Position numbers and translations under genes: made by a program | The notes under the pieces: model-generated | The model's input: the letters and a program-made list of their open reading frames with translations, nothing else | What the model was told of the DNA's origin: nothing | Databases searched by the model: none | Shown here: in pieces, positions 33,961 through 43,788 of the stretch | How the letters are laid out: each line of letters starts with the position of its first letter | How positions within the stretch are numbered: position 1 is the stretch's first letter | Source of the DNA: Campylobacter sp. RM16189 | GTDB lineage: Bacteria; Campylobacterota; Campylobacteria; Campylobacterales; Campylobacteraceae | Length of the DNA: 64,000 nucleotides | NCBI RefSeq assembly: GCF_012978815.1 | Contig: NZ_LIWR01000001.1 | Span: 1-64,000, forward strand | Direction: 5' to 3'

Positions 33961-34791
33961 ATGAAAATAGGCATCATCGGATTAGGGCTAATCGGTGGCT
34001 CTTTAGGACTTAGCTTAAAAAATGAAAAATTAATCTCTTGCGTAAGCGGACTTGATTTAAATAAAGAGCATGAACAAAAAGCACTGGAGCTTGGCTTGGT
34101 ACATGAAATTTTAACCCTTGACGAGATGAAAAAAAAGTGCGATATGATATTTCTAGCTATTCCTGTTGAAGCGATAATAAAAATAGTAAAAGACCTTGAA
34201 GACATAGATGAAAATACTACAATAATTGATCTTGGAAGCACAAAAGAGAAGATTATAGAGGCAGTTCCTGAAAAAATAAGACAAAATTTTATCCCAGCTC
34301 ACCCTATGGCAGGTACGGAATACTCAGGCCCACAAGCAGCTTTTCCTGGTTTATTTAAAGATGCCGTTGTAATAATTTGTGACTTTAAAGAAAGTAGCGA
34401 AAAACATGTAAAACGCTGTGTAGAGCTATTTTCTCATATTGGCATGAAAATTGTGTTTATGAGCGCAAAAGAACACGATCATCGCACAAGTGTAATATCT
34501 CATCTACCTCACGTCATCAGTTTTTCACTTGCATCAAGCGTATTAAAAAAAGAAAATAAAAAAGACATTATCGCACTTGGTGGAACAAGCTTTAAGGATA
34601 TGATAAGAATAGCAAAAAGCTCACCAGTAATGTGGAGCGATATTTTTAAACAAAACAAAGACAACCTAATAAACGCAATAGATATGTTTAAAAAAGAGCT
34701 AGAAGATTGCGAAATTTTAGTTAAAAACGAAAAATGGGAAGAGCTTAAAAACTGGATGAGTGAGGCAAGAAAGATACGCGAAATTTTATAA
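33961..34791 (+). CDS. tyrA: Prephenate dehydrogenase
   Basis: TyrA oxidatively decarboxylates prephenate to 4-hydroxyphenylpyruvate for tyrosine. NAD-binding IGLGLIGGSLGLSL is at residues 6-19, and the catalytic region has HPMAGTEYSGP (His) and ISHLPHVISFSLA. 276 residues, single-domain form without chorismate mutase or ACT domain. It starts the plus-strand run toward lpxC and infB; the M23 peptidase gene follows by 68 bp. Confidence 0.95.
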   Translation: MKIGIIGLGLIGGSLGLSLKNEKLISCVSGLDLNKEHEQKALELGLVHEILTLDEMKKKCDMIFLAIPVEAIIKIVKDLEDIDENTTIIDLGSTKEKIIEAVPEKIRQNFIPAHPMAGTEYSGPQAAFPGLFKDAVVIICDFKESSEKHVKRCVELFSHIGMKIVFMSAKEHDHRTSVISHLPHVISFSLASSVLKKENKKDIIALGGTSFKDMIRIAKSSPVMWSDIFKQNKDNLINAIDMFKKELEDCEILVKNEKWEELKNWMSEARKIREIL

Positions 34792-34859
34792 ATTTACTCC
34801 AAATTTATAGCTTTTTAGTAAAATCTCGAAAAATAAGATTTAGGTTTTAGGATTATTTA

Positions 34860-36230
34860 ATGAGAAAAAATAGATCAAATTTTATAGCTTATAGTGTGCT
34901 TTTTATTTTAATAATTGCTGGAATTTTTATGCTGTTTAGCTCAAAATCGTTTGAAAAAGAAAAACCACTGATATCGATAGAGGATCAAATTTATTGGAAC
35001 CTTACATCACCCTTACCTATAAAAATAACCGATGAAAGTGGCATAAAATCTTTAAAAATAAGCATGCTTGATGCAGAGCATCAGATGATTTTAACTAACC
35101 AAAATTTTGAAGCCCCCTTGGATATTTTAGATATAAATTTATCATTTCCAAAGACCGGATTTCAGTCTCAAAAAAAGAATTATACCATGAGCATTGAAGC
35201 GATTGATGCGAGCAAATGGGGCTTTTTTATGGGAAACAAGCAGACAAAAAATGTTGAAGTCATAGTCGATGGCAAAAGACCTGAAGTAAACATCCTAAAT
35301 CACTCCTACGCAATCAATAAAGGCGGAAGTGCAACGGTCGTATTTAAGGTAACGGACGAGAGATTAAAAGAGCTATATATACAGACAAATTTCGGCAAGA
35401 AATTTATACCTTCTAAATTTTATAAAGATGATTACTATGCCTCTTTAGTAGCTTGGCCCGCGACACAAAGCTCGTTTAGCGCAGATGTGGTCGCGATAGA
35501 TTATGCGGGAAATATCACAAAGAGCAAAATAAGATTTTTTTATCAAAACAGAACTTATAAAAGCTCAAAAATAAAACTTGATAACCAAAATAGATTTTTA
35601 AACGAGAAGATACCCGAGCTAGCTGCACAATACGCACAAAATCACGAGTCAATGTCAAATCTAGAAAAAATGAAATTCGTAAACGAAAATTTACGCGGAG
35701 CCAACGAGAAACTAATCTCTGACATCACATCAAAAATATCTACAGATACTATAAGCGAATTTAGTCTAAAAAAATTCTATCCTCTTAAAAACGCAAAGGC
35801 TGTTGCGAGTTTTGGTGATCACAGATATTATACTTTTGATGGACAAGACATTAGTGAGTCTTGGCATATGGGGCTAGATCTTGCCTCTACTAAAAACGCA
35901 AGTATTATAACAAGCAACAACGGCACAGTGGATTTTGCCGGAGAGAATGGAATTTACGGGCAAACCATCATTATTAATCATGACTTTGGAATATTTTCAC
36001 TATATGGACACTGTAACTCGATAGCGGTAAAAACAGGAGATCGGATAGGGGCGGGAGATCGGATAGGGGCTACCGGAGTAAGCGGGCTTGCCATGGGAGA
36101 TCACTTGCACTTTGGAATGATAGTTCAAGGCATCGAGGTAAGACCTGAAGAGTGGATGGATACAAGCTGGATGAGAGATAATGTCTTAAATGTTTTAAAT
36201 GCCGCAAAAAAGATGATTGATGGTAAATAA
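34860..36230 (+). CDS. M23 family peptidoglycan endopeptidase
   Basis: A 456-residue protein with one N-terminal membrane helix (about 10-27), a long periplasmic region and a C-terminal LytM domain (about 320-440). Zinc ligands are in SWHMGLDLAS (His and Asp) and GDHLHFGM (HxH). LytM enzymes cut peptide cross-links and shape the wall; in helical Campylobacter related enzymes help set cell curvature. The gene sits between tyrA and lpxC as in C. jejuni. An 18-bp near-perfect tandem repeat encodes GDRIGAGDRIGA within the domain. Confidence 0.9.
   Translation: MRKNRSNFIAYSVLFILIIAGIFMLFSSKSFEKEKPLISIEDQIYWNLTSPLPIKITDESGIKSLKISMLDAEHQMILTNQNFEAPLDILDINLSFPKTGFQSQKKNYTMSIEAIDASKWGFFMGNKQTKNVEVIVDGKRPEVNILNHSYAINKGGSATVVFKVTDERLKELYIQTNFGKKFIPSKFYKDDYYASLVAWPATQSSFSADVVAIDYAGNITKSKIRFFYQNRTYKSSKIKLDNQNRFLNEKIPELAAQYAQNHESMSNLEKMKFVNENLRGANEKLISDITSKISTDTISEFSLKKFYPLKNAKAVASFGDHRYYTFDGQDISESWHMGLDLASTKNASIITSNNGTVDFAGENGIYGQTIIINHDFGIFSLYGHCNSIAVKTGDRIGAGDRIGATGVSGLAMGDHLHFGMIVQGIEVRPEEWMDTSWMRDNVLNVLNAAKKMIDGK
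36036..36071 (+). repeat. 18-bp tandem repeat inside the M23 domain
   Basis: Two adjacent copies of an 18-bp unit (GGAGATCGGATAGGGGCG), the second differing only in its last base. It encodes GDRIGAGDRIGA within the catalytic domain. The domain length is normal, so the repeat sits on a natural VxxGDxxxxGDxIG motif. Confidence 0.8.
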
Positions 36231-36257
36231 AATTTATTATTTGTTACTAAAAAATTG

Positions 36258-36263
36258 TATAAT
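36258..36263 (+). promoter_or_regulatory. Candidate -10 box for lpxC
   Basis: TATAAT, 33 bp before the TTG start of lpxC and 28 bp after the peptidase stop. AAAAGGA follows as ribosome site. No -35 box is obvious. Confidence 0.5.
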
Positions 36264-36295
36264 ACGAAAAATTTAGAAAATTTAAAAGGAAAATT

Positions 36296-37180
36296 TTGCA
36301 ACAAACAACTATAAAAAAGGCTGTAGAAGGTGTTGGAATAGGTCTTCACAAGGGTGAGCCGATAAAAATAATCTTAGAGCCTATGAGTGCAAATACAGGT
36401 ATAGTTTTTTATAGAAAAGATCTGGGTATAAGTTTTAAAGCGGAACCAAAAAATGTTATAAATACTCAAATGGCAACTGTTATAGGCTCTCAAAAAGGCT
36501 ATATATCGACAATAGAGCATCTGTTGTCTGCAATTAGCGGATACGGAATAGACAATATACGTATAGTTCTTGACGCAAACGAGGTTCCCGTAATGGACGG
36601 AAGTGCAATAAGCTACTGCATGATGCTTGATGAAGCCGGCACTGCTAAACTCAATGATCACAAAAGAGTAATTATAATAAAAAAAGAGGTTGAAGTCAGC
36701 AAGAACGGTAAATTTGCCAAAGTGACGCCGTCAAAAAATCCAAAATTTGATTTTACAATCAAATTTGATCACCCTATAATAGGCGAACAAAGATACCTGT
36801 TTGAGTTTAGCAAAAGTGCATTTATAGAGGAGATTGCCAGAGCTAGAACTTTTGGATTTTTAAAAGATGTTCAGATGCTAAGAGCCAATAATCTAGCCCT
36901 TGGTGGAAGTCTTGATAATGCCGTAGTAATAGATGATACTAGGATTTTAAACCCGGAAGGACTTAGGTTTGAAAACGAATTCGTAAGACACAAAATCTTA
37001 GATGCAATTGGAGATCTTAGCCTAATGGGCGCTCCTTTAATGGCTGATTATACATCTTTTGCTGGAAGCCATGAGCTAAATCACGAACTTACTTTAGCGA
37101 TTTTAAGTGATGCTAAAAACTATGAAGTTGTGACCCTAAAAGATCAGCTATCACTTGAATACCAAAAGGTATTTGCATAA
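36296..37180 (+). CDS. lpxC: UDP-3-O-acyl-N-acetylglucosamine deacetylase
   Basis: LpxC is the committed, zinc-dependent step of lipid A synthesis. Zinc ligands occur in STIEHLLSAISGYGID (His), in RHKILDAIGDLSLMG (His and Asp) and in the catalytic histidine of FAGSHELNHELT. 294 residues is normal. The start is TTG 36296 with AAAAGGA upstream; MQQTTIKKAV is the expected N-terminus. Its TAA stop overlaps the apparent ATA start of the next gene. Confidence 0.97.
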   Translation: MQQTTIKKAVEGVGIGLHKGEPIKIILEPMSANTGIVFYRKDLGISFKAEPKNVINTQMATVIGSQKGYISTIEHLLSAISGYGIDNIRIVLDANEVPVMDGSAISYCMMLDEAGTAKLNDHKRVIIIKKEVEVSKNGKFAKVTPSKNPKFDFTIKFDHPIIGEQRYLFEFSKSAFIEEIARARTFGFLKDVQMLRANNLALGGSLDNAVVIDDTRILNPEGLRFENEFVRHKILDAIGDLSLMGAPLMADYTSFAGSHELNHELTLAILSDAKNYEVVTLKDQLSLEYQKVFA

Positions 37181-37632
37181 AAAATATCCAAATTTTAGTC
37201 ATAGCGCTCACTTCTCCACTTTTATTTGGTATATATGATGAAAAAGGTGAGTTTATACAAGAGATACAAAGTGATAAAAAATCCGATGAGGCTTTAATAG
37301 AAATAATAGATGAAATTTTAAATAAAAACAGATATAAAATTTCAAAAATAATCTATGCAAATGGCCCCGGAAGCTTTATGGGTATAAAAGTTTCATATAT
37401 AATTTTAAAGACATTAAGCATCATAAAAGAGTGTGAGTTTTACGCAGTAAGCGGTTTTGAACTAAATGACAATGCACCTATACGTGCAAATAAGGCGCTA
37501 AGTTTTGTTAAATTTCAAGACGAGATTAGGTTGGAAAAAACTGAAGCAGGAAATTTCAAACTCCCATCAAATTTAGATGTTTTAAATTTAAATTTTGATA
37601 CTCTACCAAACTATATTATCCAAGCGGTTTAG
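37177..37632 (+). CDS. tsaB: TsaB-like tRNA threonylcarbamoyladenosine protein, apparent ATA start
   Basis: A 151-residue protein of the TsaB (YeaZ) fold, a partner of TsaD in t6A37 tRNA modification. The N-terminal strand (IQILVIALTSPLLFGIYDEK) and the IIYANGPGSFMGIK motif, equivalent to the usual GPGSFTGLR, identify it. It is shorter than E. coli TsaB, as is usual in this genus. There is no ATG, GTG or TTG near the proper N-terminus. ATA at 37177 fits: it overlaps the lpxC stop (ATAA) and has AAAAGG seven bases upstream. The first in-frame ATG (37378) would delete about 67 residues. Confidence 0.72.
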   Translation: MKNIQILVIALTSPLLFGIYDEKGEFIQEIQSDKKSDEALIEIIDEILNKNRYKISKIIYANGPGSFMGIKVSYIILKTLSIIKECEFYAVSGFELNDNAPIRANKALSFVKFQDEIRLEKTEAGNFKLPSNLDVLNLNFDTLPNYIIQAV

Positions 37633-37640
37633 GAGTTGTT

Positions 37641-38525
37641 TTGACTATCAGTGTTCCTGCAACAAGTGCAAATTTAGGTCCTGGCTTTGATGCCTTAGGA
37701 CTTGCTTTGAGTTTATATAACGAAATTGATATAAAAAGAGCAAATTTTTCATCAATATCCATAATAGGCGAAGGCGCAGAAAATATAAAACTCAAAAAAA
37801 ATAATCTTTTTCTATCAATTTTTAATGAAATTTATTATGAACTAACAGGCAAAAAAGATAGTTTTAGAATAGTTTTTAAAAATCATATTCCATTTTCTCG
37901 TGGTCTTGGGAGCTCATCTGCAGTTATTACCTCCGCGATTGCTTTGGCTTACGCTATGGCTGAGTTTAAGGTCGATAAAAACGTAGTATTAAATAGATCC
38001 TTAGTATATGAAAATCATCCTGACAATATCTCTCCAGCAGTTCTTGGAGGCTTTGTAACCTCTGTGGTGCATAATAATCAGGTAAATTCCATTAAAAAAG
38101 CTATAGGAGACGATATTAAAGCCGTGGTGGTTATTCCAGATAAACCGATGAGCACAAAAGAATCTCGCACAAAACTGCCTAAACACTACTCAATGAGTAA
38201 ATGCGTGAGTAATCTATCTCATTCAGCATTTTTAACGGCCTGTTTCTTAGAAGAAAAATACGATCTTTTAAAAATAGCATCAAAAGATATGATGCATGAA
38301 GAACTTAGAATGCAAACTCTTCCTGAGCTCTTTGATGTTCGTAAAACGGCTTATGAAAACGGGGCTTTGATGAGCACACTATCTGGAAGTGGTTCGACAT
38401 TTTTAAATATAACTTATAAATCAGATGCCGCTAATCTACAAGAGAGACTAAAAGATAAATTTAAAAATTTTAGAGTTGAAATTTTATCATTTGATAATAA
38501 CGGATTTATCATCTCAAAAAGCTAA
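37641..38525 (+). CDS. thrB: Homoserine kinase
   Basis: ThrB phosphorylates homoserine for threonine synthesis. A GHMP-kinase: substrate segment VPATSANLGPGFDALGLALS near the start, ATP loop FSRGLGSSSAVI (about residues 87-98) and the C-terminal STLSGSGSTFLNI motif. 294 residues. Start is TTG 37641 with AGGAG five bases upstream. It lies 8 bp after the tsaB-like gene and before ylxR, as in C. jejuni. Confidence 0.96.
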   Translation: MTISVPATSANLGPGFDALGLALSLYNEIDIKRANFSSISIIGEGAENIKLKKNNLFLSIFNEIYYELTGKKDSFRIVFKNHIPFSRGLGSSSAVITSAIALAYAMAEFKVDKNVVLNRSLVYENHPDNISPAVLGGFVTSVVHNNQVNSIKKAIGDDIKAVVVIPDKPMSTKESRTKLPKHYSMSKCVSNLSHSAFLTACFLEEKYDLLKIASKDMMHEELRMQTLPELFDVRKTAYENGALMSTLSGSGSTFLNITYKSDAANLQERLKDKFKNFRVEILSFDNNGFIISKS

Positions 38526-38551
38526 AAAAAAGCAAACAAAAGTTATAATAT

Positions 38552-38836
38552 ATGGTTAAAAATTATATTCCCATTAGAATGTGCGTAGTTTGTAAGATAA
38601 GATTCAAACAATATGATTTACGCAGATTTCGCATCATTAATTCTTCACTTTTTTTTGGTAGCGGAAATGGAAGAAGTTTTTATATATGTGAAGACTGTTT
38701 AAAAAAAGATGAAAAAAATTTGAAAAAATCGCTCGGCAGAGTGGCGGGAAATTTTATCGCCACCTTAAAAAATGGGCAAATTTTAAAGGAGATACTCTTA
38801 AATGGGGACTGTTCGTATTTCAGAGATAGCAAATGA
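38552..38836 (+). CDS. YlxR-family (DUF448) RNA-binding protein
   Basis: A 94-residue DUF448 protein with [12 protein letters not shown] at residues 7-18 and the [15 protein letters not shown] block; the two CxxC pairs may bind metal. YlxR genes typically lie in the rimP-nusA-infB operon and are thought to bind RNA or act as nucleoid-associated regulators. Here it is just before infB and overlaps it by 35 bp, which suggests coupled translation. No good ribosome site precedes its ATG. Confidence 0.88.
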   Translation: MVKNYIPIRMCVVCKIRFKQYDLRRFRIINSSLFFGSGNGRSFYICEDCLKKDEKNLKKSLGRVAGNFIATLKNGQILKEILLNGDCSYFRDSK

Positions 38837-41504
38837 GCTAGGTTATCCTAGCAAAGAAATTGTAGAAAAGGCTAATGAGCTAGGGTTAAAAGTAAAAACA
38901 CACTCCAGCGGAGTTACGCCTGAAGAGGCCGAGGCGCTATATACATATGTGCAGACAGGAGAAATTCCGGAAAGTTTTAAGAAAAAGCCTGAAAAGAAAA
39001 AATCCGAGCCTAAAAAATCAGCCCCAAAACAGACAAAAGAGCAAAAAGAGAACAAAGATACTAAAAAAGAGTCTTCTAAAACCACCAAAAAAGATGATAA
39101 GGTAGCAGAAAAAACTCTTAAAACAGGGCAAGCTTCAACAAAACAACCTAAAGAAAAAGTAGAAATTCCTGAAATAAAATCTGAAATAGAAACAAAAGAA
39201 AATACAAGACAAAAAGAGGATAAGCAACCTGAAAAACCTGTCATAGTTGAAAAAAAACTTGAAGCAAAAGAGAGCCTAGCTGACGTAAGTCTTCAAAAAA
39301 GAAGAGGACTTATGATAGTTAAGAAAAAGAAAGAAGAGCCTGCGACTACTCCAAGACCTATAAAACAAGCAGAAAAAACCGAAAACGAGCCTATTAGAAA
39401 TTTAGAGAGTATGTTCTCATTTAATAACGCAGAATCTACGCTTAAAAAGAAAAAAAAAGAGAAAAAACCTGTAATTGCAACTAAAAAAGATGGGATCCAA
39501 AAAGTCGATCTCTTAAGTGATAGAGATCTAGCCGATATAGTTTTAGAAGATGAGGATGTAGTGGTTCTGCCTGATTTTTCAGTAAGAACGCCTGCTCCAC
39601 AGCCGACTCAAAAAACTAAACAGACAAATATATATAAGCCGTCTTTAAATAACTCGATAGGATCTTTTTTAGAGCAAGGCATAAGCAGGCGCTCGAGAAA
39701 AAAACATAAAAAAGTTTCAAAAGACTCAAATAACAGCGAGACAATAACATCTATTGAGATCCCAAAAGAGATACGTGTATATGAATTTGCTGAGAAGTTA
39801 AATAAACAGCCTAGTGAGATTATTAGCAAACTGTTTATGCTAGGTATGATGACTACTAAAAACGACTTTTTAGACGAGGATTCGATAGAAATTCTAGCCG
39901 ATGAATTTGGAGTGGAAATAAATATTGTAGATATTCAAGAGGCGTTTGACTACGTAAAGGCATACGATGAGCAAAACGGGGAAGAAAATTTAACTCAAAG
40001 AGCTCCTGTTATAACGATAATGGGTCACGTTGATCACGGTAAAACATCTTTGCTTGACTATATAAGAAACTCACGCGTAGCATCCGGAGAAGCTGGCGGT
40101 ATAACCCAGCACGTAGGCGCATATATGGTTAACAAAAATAATCGAAACATAACATTTATAGACACTCCTGGCCACGAGGCCTTTACTGCCATGAGAGCTA
40201 GAGGGGCAGGAGTAACAGATATAGTTATAATAGTCGTTGCTGCCGACGATGGAGTAAAACCACAGACAAAAGAGGCCATTAGTCATGCTAAGGCTGCAAA
40301 TGTACCTATTATAATAGCTATCAATAAGATGGATAAAGAGGCAGCAAATCCGGACAAAGTAAAAAGCGAACTCGCAGATCTTGACATACTATCTACCGAA
40401 TGGGGCGGAGCATATGAATTTGTTCCTATTTCAGCAAAAACAGGAATGGGTATAGAAGACCTATTGGAGATAGTGCTTCTGCAAGCAGACATTCTGGAAC
40501 TTAAGGCAAATGCGAAAGCAAATGCGAAAGCTACCATAATAGAAAGCTCGCAACAAAAAGGCAGGGGACCTGTTGCAACCATAATCGTAGAAAACGGTAC
40601 TTTAAAAGTTGGAGATACTGTAGTGGCAGGAGTGGCCTACGGTAAAATAAGAAGCATAACAGACGATAAAGCCAATGTTTTAAAAGAGATAAAGCCCGGT
40701 GAATGTGGCGTAATAATGGGTTTAAGTGAAATTCCTGAGGCGGGAGAGACTCTAATAAGTGTTAAAACAGACAAAGAGGCTCGCGAATATGCTCAGAAAA
40801 AGGCAGAATACCTACGTCAAAAAGAGCTTAGTAAGACTACAAAAGTAAGCCTTGAAGAGCTTAGTGAAAAGATTGCGGAAGGTGAGCTAAAATCACTGCC
40901 TGTTATTGTAAAAGCAGATGTTGGCGGATCATTAGAAGCCATAAAATCAAGTCTTGAAAAACTAAGAAATGATGAGATTAAGGTAAATATTATACACTCT
41001 GGAGTAGGCGGAATAACTCAAAGTGACGTAGCTTTGGCAAAAGCCAGTGAAAATAGTGTAATCTTAGGATTTAACATACGCCCAACCGGAGAGATAAAAG
41101 AAAAAGCGAAAGAAAGCGGAATAGAGATTAAAACATATAATGTAATCTATAACCTTCTAGATGATGTTAAAGTGCTACTGAGCGGATTAATGTCACCTAT
41201 ATTACGAGAAGAGCACTTAGGACAAGCTCAAGTTCGCCAAGTAATAAATGTGCCAAAAATAGGTGCTATAGCTGGATGTATGGTAACAGAAGGCAGTATA
41301 AACAGAGGAGCAAAAATAAGGCTCATTAGAAATGGTATAGTAGTTCATGAAGGTACGGTAAGCTCACTAAAACGCTTTAAAGACGACGTTCGCGAGGTGG
41401 CAAAAGGCTATGAGTGTGGCGTAGGAATAGACGGATATAATGATATAAGAGAGGGTGATTATATAGAAAGCTTTAAAGAGATTGAGGAGCAAGCGACTCT
41501 ATGA
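38802..41504 (+). CDS. infB: Translation initiation factor IF-2
   Basis: IF-2 places initiator tRNA on the 30S subunit. The 900-residue protein has an N-terminal IF2_N module ([20 protein letters not shown]), a lysine- and glutamate-rich linker (about 55-330), a second IF2_N-like module ([20 protein letters not shown]) and the GTPase domain with [20 protein letters not shown] and NKMD. ATG 38802 has AAAGGAG 10 bases upstream and lies inside ylxR. A 12-bp tandem repeat encodes ANAKANAK after the G domain. Confidence 0.98.
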   Translation: MGTVRISEIANELGYPSKEIVEKANELGLKVKTHSSGVTPEEAEALYTYVQTGEIPESFKKKPEKKKSEPKKSAPKQTKEQKENKDTKKESSKTTKKDDKVAEKTLKTGQASTKQPKEKVEIPEIKSEIETKENTRQKEDKQPEKPVIVEKKLEAKESLADVSLQKRRGLMIVKKKKEEPATTPRPIKQAEKTENEPIRNLESMFSFNNAESTLKKKKKEKKPVIATKKDGIQKVDLLSDRDLADIVLEDEDVVVLPDFSVRTPAPQPTQKTKQTNIYKPSLNNSIGSFLEQGISRRSRKKHKKVSKDSNNSETITSIEIPKEIRVYEFAEKLNKQPSEIISKLFMLGMMTTKNDFLDEDSIEILADEFGVEINIVDIQEAFDYVKAYDEQNGEENLTQRAPVITIMGHVDHGKTSLLDYIRNSRVASGEAGGITQHVGAYMVNKNNRNITFIDTPGHEAFTAMRARGAGVTDIVIIVVAADDGVKPQTKEAISHAKAANVPIIIAINKMDKEAANPDKVKSELADLDILSTEWGGAYEFVPISAKTGMGIEDLLEIVLLQADILELKANAKANAKATIIESSQQKGRGPVATIIVENGTLKVGDTVVAGVAYGKIRSITDDKANVLKEIKPGECGVIMGLSEIPEAGETLISVKTDKEAREYAQKKAEYLRQKELSKTTKVSLEELSEKIAEGELKSLPVIVKADVGGSLEAIKSSLEKLRNDEIKVNIIHSGVGGITQSDVALAKASENSVILGFNIRPTGEIKEKAKESGIEIKTYNVIYNLLDDVKVLLSGLMSPILREEHLGQAQVRQVINVPKIGAIAGCMVTEGSINRGAKIRLIRNGIVVHEGTVSSLKRFKDDVREVAKGYECGVGIDGYNDIREGDYIESFKEIEEQATL
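40506..40529 (+). repeat. 12-bp tandem repeat in infB
   Basis: Two perfect adjacent copies of GCAAATGCGAAA encode ANAKANAK at the junction between the GTPase domain and domain II. Such in-frame repeats can vary between strains. Confidence 0.8.
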
Positions 41505-41872
41505 ATTCAGCCGAAATTAAAAGACTAAGAACCGAAAGTGTGTTGAAAGAGCTTATTCCTGAAGCTCTTGCGACTTTAGAGGATGAGTTTTTAAGAGGTC
41601 TTTGCGTAACTGATGTAGAGTGCAAAAAAGGTAGATATGACGCCTTTGTATATCTTGATAAGATGGCGTTTGACGACAAAGAACAAGCCTATGTATTAAG
41701 TCACTTAAAACGCATATCAAAATATCTACAAAACCACTGCATGGAAGCTGAAGGTTGGTATAGATGCCCGAATTTTCACTTCAAATTTGATGATAGGCTA
41801 GAGTATCAAAATCATATGGATAGTTTGTTTGATAAAATTTCAAAGGATTTAGATAAAAATGCAAAATCTTGA
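41501..41872 (+). CDS. rbfA: Ribosome-binding factor A
   Basis: RbfA helps mature the 5' end of 16S rRNA in the 30S subunit. The 123-residue protein starts with the typical helix ([20 protein letters not shown]) followed by a KH-like fold ([18 protein letters not shown]) and [19 protein letters not shown] near the end. Its ATG overlaps the infB stop (ATGA) and it overlaps rimP by 14 bp. Confidence 0.93.
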   Translation: MNSAEIKRLRTESVLKELIPEALATLEDEFLRGLCVTDVECKKGRYDAFVYLDKMAFDDKEQAYVLSHLKRISKYLQNHCMEAEGWYRCPNFHFKFDDRLEYQNHMDSLFDKISKDLDKNAKS

Positions 41873-42287
41873 AAAACTAATTAAAGAGTGCGGGGTAGAG
41901 CTTTATGATACCGAACTAGCCAATGAAAACGGCAAAACTATTTACAGAATTTATATTACTAAAAAAGATGGAGTAAATTTAGACGACTGTGAAAAAGTAT
42001 CGAGATTACTTTCACCTATCTTTGATGTAGAACCACCCGTTAATGGTGACTACACTCTTGAAGTTAGCAGTCCCGGACTTGAAAGAAAGCTCGAAACAAT
42101 CGCTCATTTTAGCTCAAGCATAGGAGAGCTTGTAAAAATTACAGCCTCAATCGATGGAGGAAATCAAAAACTAAAAGGTAAAATTTTAGCCGTAAATGAC
42201 GATGAAATAGATCTTGAAGTAGACAATAAACCTATCAAAATAAAAATTTCAGACATCAAAAAAGCAAAAACATACATAGAGTGGTAA
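41859..42287 (+). CDS. rimP: Ribosome maturation factor RimP
   Basis: RimP assists 30S assembly. The 142-residue protein has the N-terminal domain (VELYDTELANENGKTIYRIYI, split across one strand-turn-strand), the DDCEKVSRLLSPIFDVEPP helix and the SPGLERKL motif, then an Sm-like C-terminal domain. It overlaps rbfA and ends the infB cluster. A 127-bp AT-rich gap follows before accD. Confidence 0.93.
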   Translation: MQNLEKLIKECGVELYDTELANENGKTIYRIYITKKDGVNLDDCEKVSRLLSPIFDVEPPVNGDYTLEVSSPGLERKLETIAHFSSSIGELVKITASIDGGNQKLKGKILAVNDDEIDLEVDNKPIKIKISDIKKAKTYIEW

Positions 42288-42377
42288 AATAAATTTTACT
42301 ACAAACTTTAAATATATAAAATTTAAATTTAACTAATTTAACAATCAAATATAAGCAAATACAATGCTAAAATTAGA

Positions 42378-42383
42378 TATAAT
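42378..42383 (+). promoter_or_regulatory. -10 box for accD
   Basis: TATAAT, 32 bp before ATG 42415, in the AT-rich gap after rimP. The AT-rich, roughly periodic upstream sequence is typical of Campylobacter sigma-70 promoters. AGTAGGTAG precedes the start codon. Confidence 0.55.
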
Positions 42384-42414
42384 CGCATAATTTTTATATT
42401 TAAGTAGGTAGAAA

Positions 42415-43320
42415 ATGGGCTTTTTAGATATTTTTTCAAAAACAAGAAATCAATCATCTCCGAGTGAAGCTCCTGCGCACTGGGTAAAGTGCGAAAGCTG
42501 CCACTCATTAATGTATTATAAAGAGGTAGAAGCCTGCTTTAACGTATGCCCGAAATGCGGATACCATATGAGACTCAAACCTCAAAGAAGAATAGAGCTT
42601 TTATGCGACCCTGAAACCTTTGTAGAATTTGATAAAAACTTAAAACCTGTAGATCCGCTTAAATTTGTGGATAAAAAATCATACAAAAAGCGTATCAATG
42701 AGAGCGAAGAGAAAACTGGAAGAAGCAGTGCCGTAATATGCGGCGAAGCAAAAATAGACAATATGGACGTACAGCTTGTGGTCTTTGACTTTAGTTTCAT
42801 GGGTGGAAGCCTAGGCTCAGTAGAAGGTGAAAAGATAGTTAGAGCTATCAAAAGATCCATAGACAAAAAACACCCGCTTATAATAATCTCGGCATCAGGC
42901 GGAGCAAGAATGCAAGAAAGCACATTTTCTTTAATGCAGATGTCAAAGACTTCCGCAGCGTTAAAACTGCTTGATGAGGCTAAGGTACCCTATATATCGA
43001 TACTAACAGATCCTACAATGGGTGGAGTTAGTGCTAGTTTTGCTTGGCTTGGAGATATTATCATAGCAGAACCTGGCGCACTTATAGGATTTGCTGGGCA
43101 AAGAGTTATCAAGCAAACTATAGGCTCAGATCTTCCGGAAGGATTTCAAAGATCTGAATTTTTGCTTGAACACGGACTGATAGACGCTATAGTTGAAAGA
43201 AAAGATCATAAAAAATTTGTAAGTGATATGATAAGGCTTCTATCGAATTCTAAGCCTGTAAAAGAAGAGAGTGCCGAGCTTATTTTGCAAAACAATGATA
43301 ATGATGAAGAGGAAGAGTAG
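42415..43320 (+). CDS. accD: Acetyl-CoA carboxylase carboxyltransferase subunit beta
   Basis: AccD pairs with AccA to transfer the carboxyl group from biotin to acetyl-CoA, the first step of fatty acid synthesis. Its zinc ribbon has Cys26, Cys29, Cys45 and Cys48. The carboxyltransferase core contains ISASGGARMQES, and the GGVSASFAWLGDIIIAEPGA and GFAGQRVI segments bind CoA. 301 residues, with a short acidic tail. rlmH follows within 3 bp. Confidence 0.97.
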   Translation: MGFLDIFSKTRNQSSPSEAPAHWVKCESCHSLMYYKEVEACFNVCPKCGYHMRLKPQRRIELLCDPETFVEFDKNLKPVDPLKFVDKKSYKKRINESEEKTGRSSAVICGEAKIDNMDVQLVVFDFSFMGGSLGSVEGEKIVRAIKRSIDKKHPLIIISASGGARMQESTFSLMQMSKTSAALKLLDEAKVPYISILTDPTMGGVSASFAWLGDIIIAEPGALIGFAGQRVIKQTIGSDLPEGFQRSEFLLEHGLIDAIVERKDHKKFVSDMIRLLSNSKPVKEESAELILQNNDNDEEEE

Positions 43321-43323
43321 GTA

Positions 43324-43779
43324 TTGGAAATTTCTGTCTTCTCGATACAAAAATCCAAAGCTGATAACTTTGAAAACGAGATAAAAGAGTATATAAAAAT
43401 GTCATCAAAATTTGCCAAAATTTCTGATATAACTATATTCAATGAAAAAATCGCCAAAGCTCAAAGTGCCAGAAGCGAATCGGCATTAAAAAGCTATGAT
43501 GATATTTATGAGCCAAATTTAAAGGGTTTTTGTATAGCACTTGACGAAAAGGGCGAAAAGCTTGATAGTATTCAATTTGCTAAAATTTTAGAAAGCAATT
43601 CGCAAATTTCATTTTTTATAGGTGGAGCTTATGGGCTTAGTCAAAATTTCAAACAAAAAGTGGATAAAATTATAAGTCTGAGCCCTCTTACAATGGCTCA
43701 TAAAATAGCCAAACTAATACTTTTTGAACAAATTTTTAGGGCTCTTTGTATAAATGCAAATCACCCATATCATAAGTAA
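43324..43779 (+). CDS. rlmH: 23S rRNA pseudouridine-1915 N3-methyltransferase
   Basis: RlmH is a SPOUT methyltransferase that modifies helix 69 of 23S rRNA. The 151-residue protein ends with the SAM-binding knot: [15 protein letters not shown] and [20 protein letters not shown], then a short C-terminal NANHPYHK that supplies catalytic contacts. The start is TTG 43324, three bases after accD. Confidence 0.95.
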   Translation: MEISVFSIQKSKADNFENEIKEYIKMSSKFAKISDITIFNEKIAKAQSARSESALKSYDDIYEPNLKGFCIALDEKGEKLDSIQFAKILESNSQISFFIGGAYGLSQNFKQKVDKIISLSPLTMAHKIAKLILFEQIFRALCINANHPYHK

Positions 43780-43788
43780 AGGAAACAG

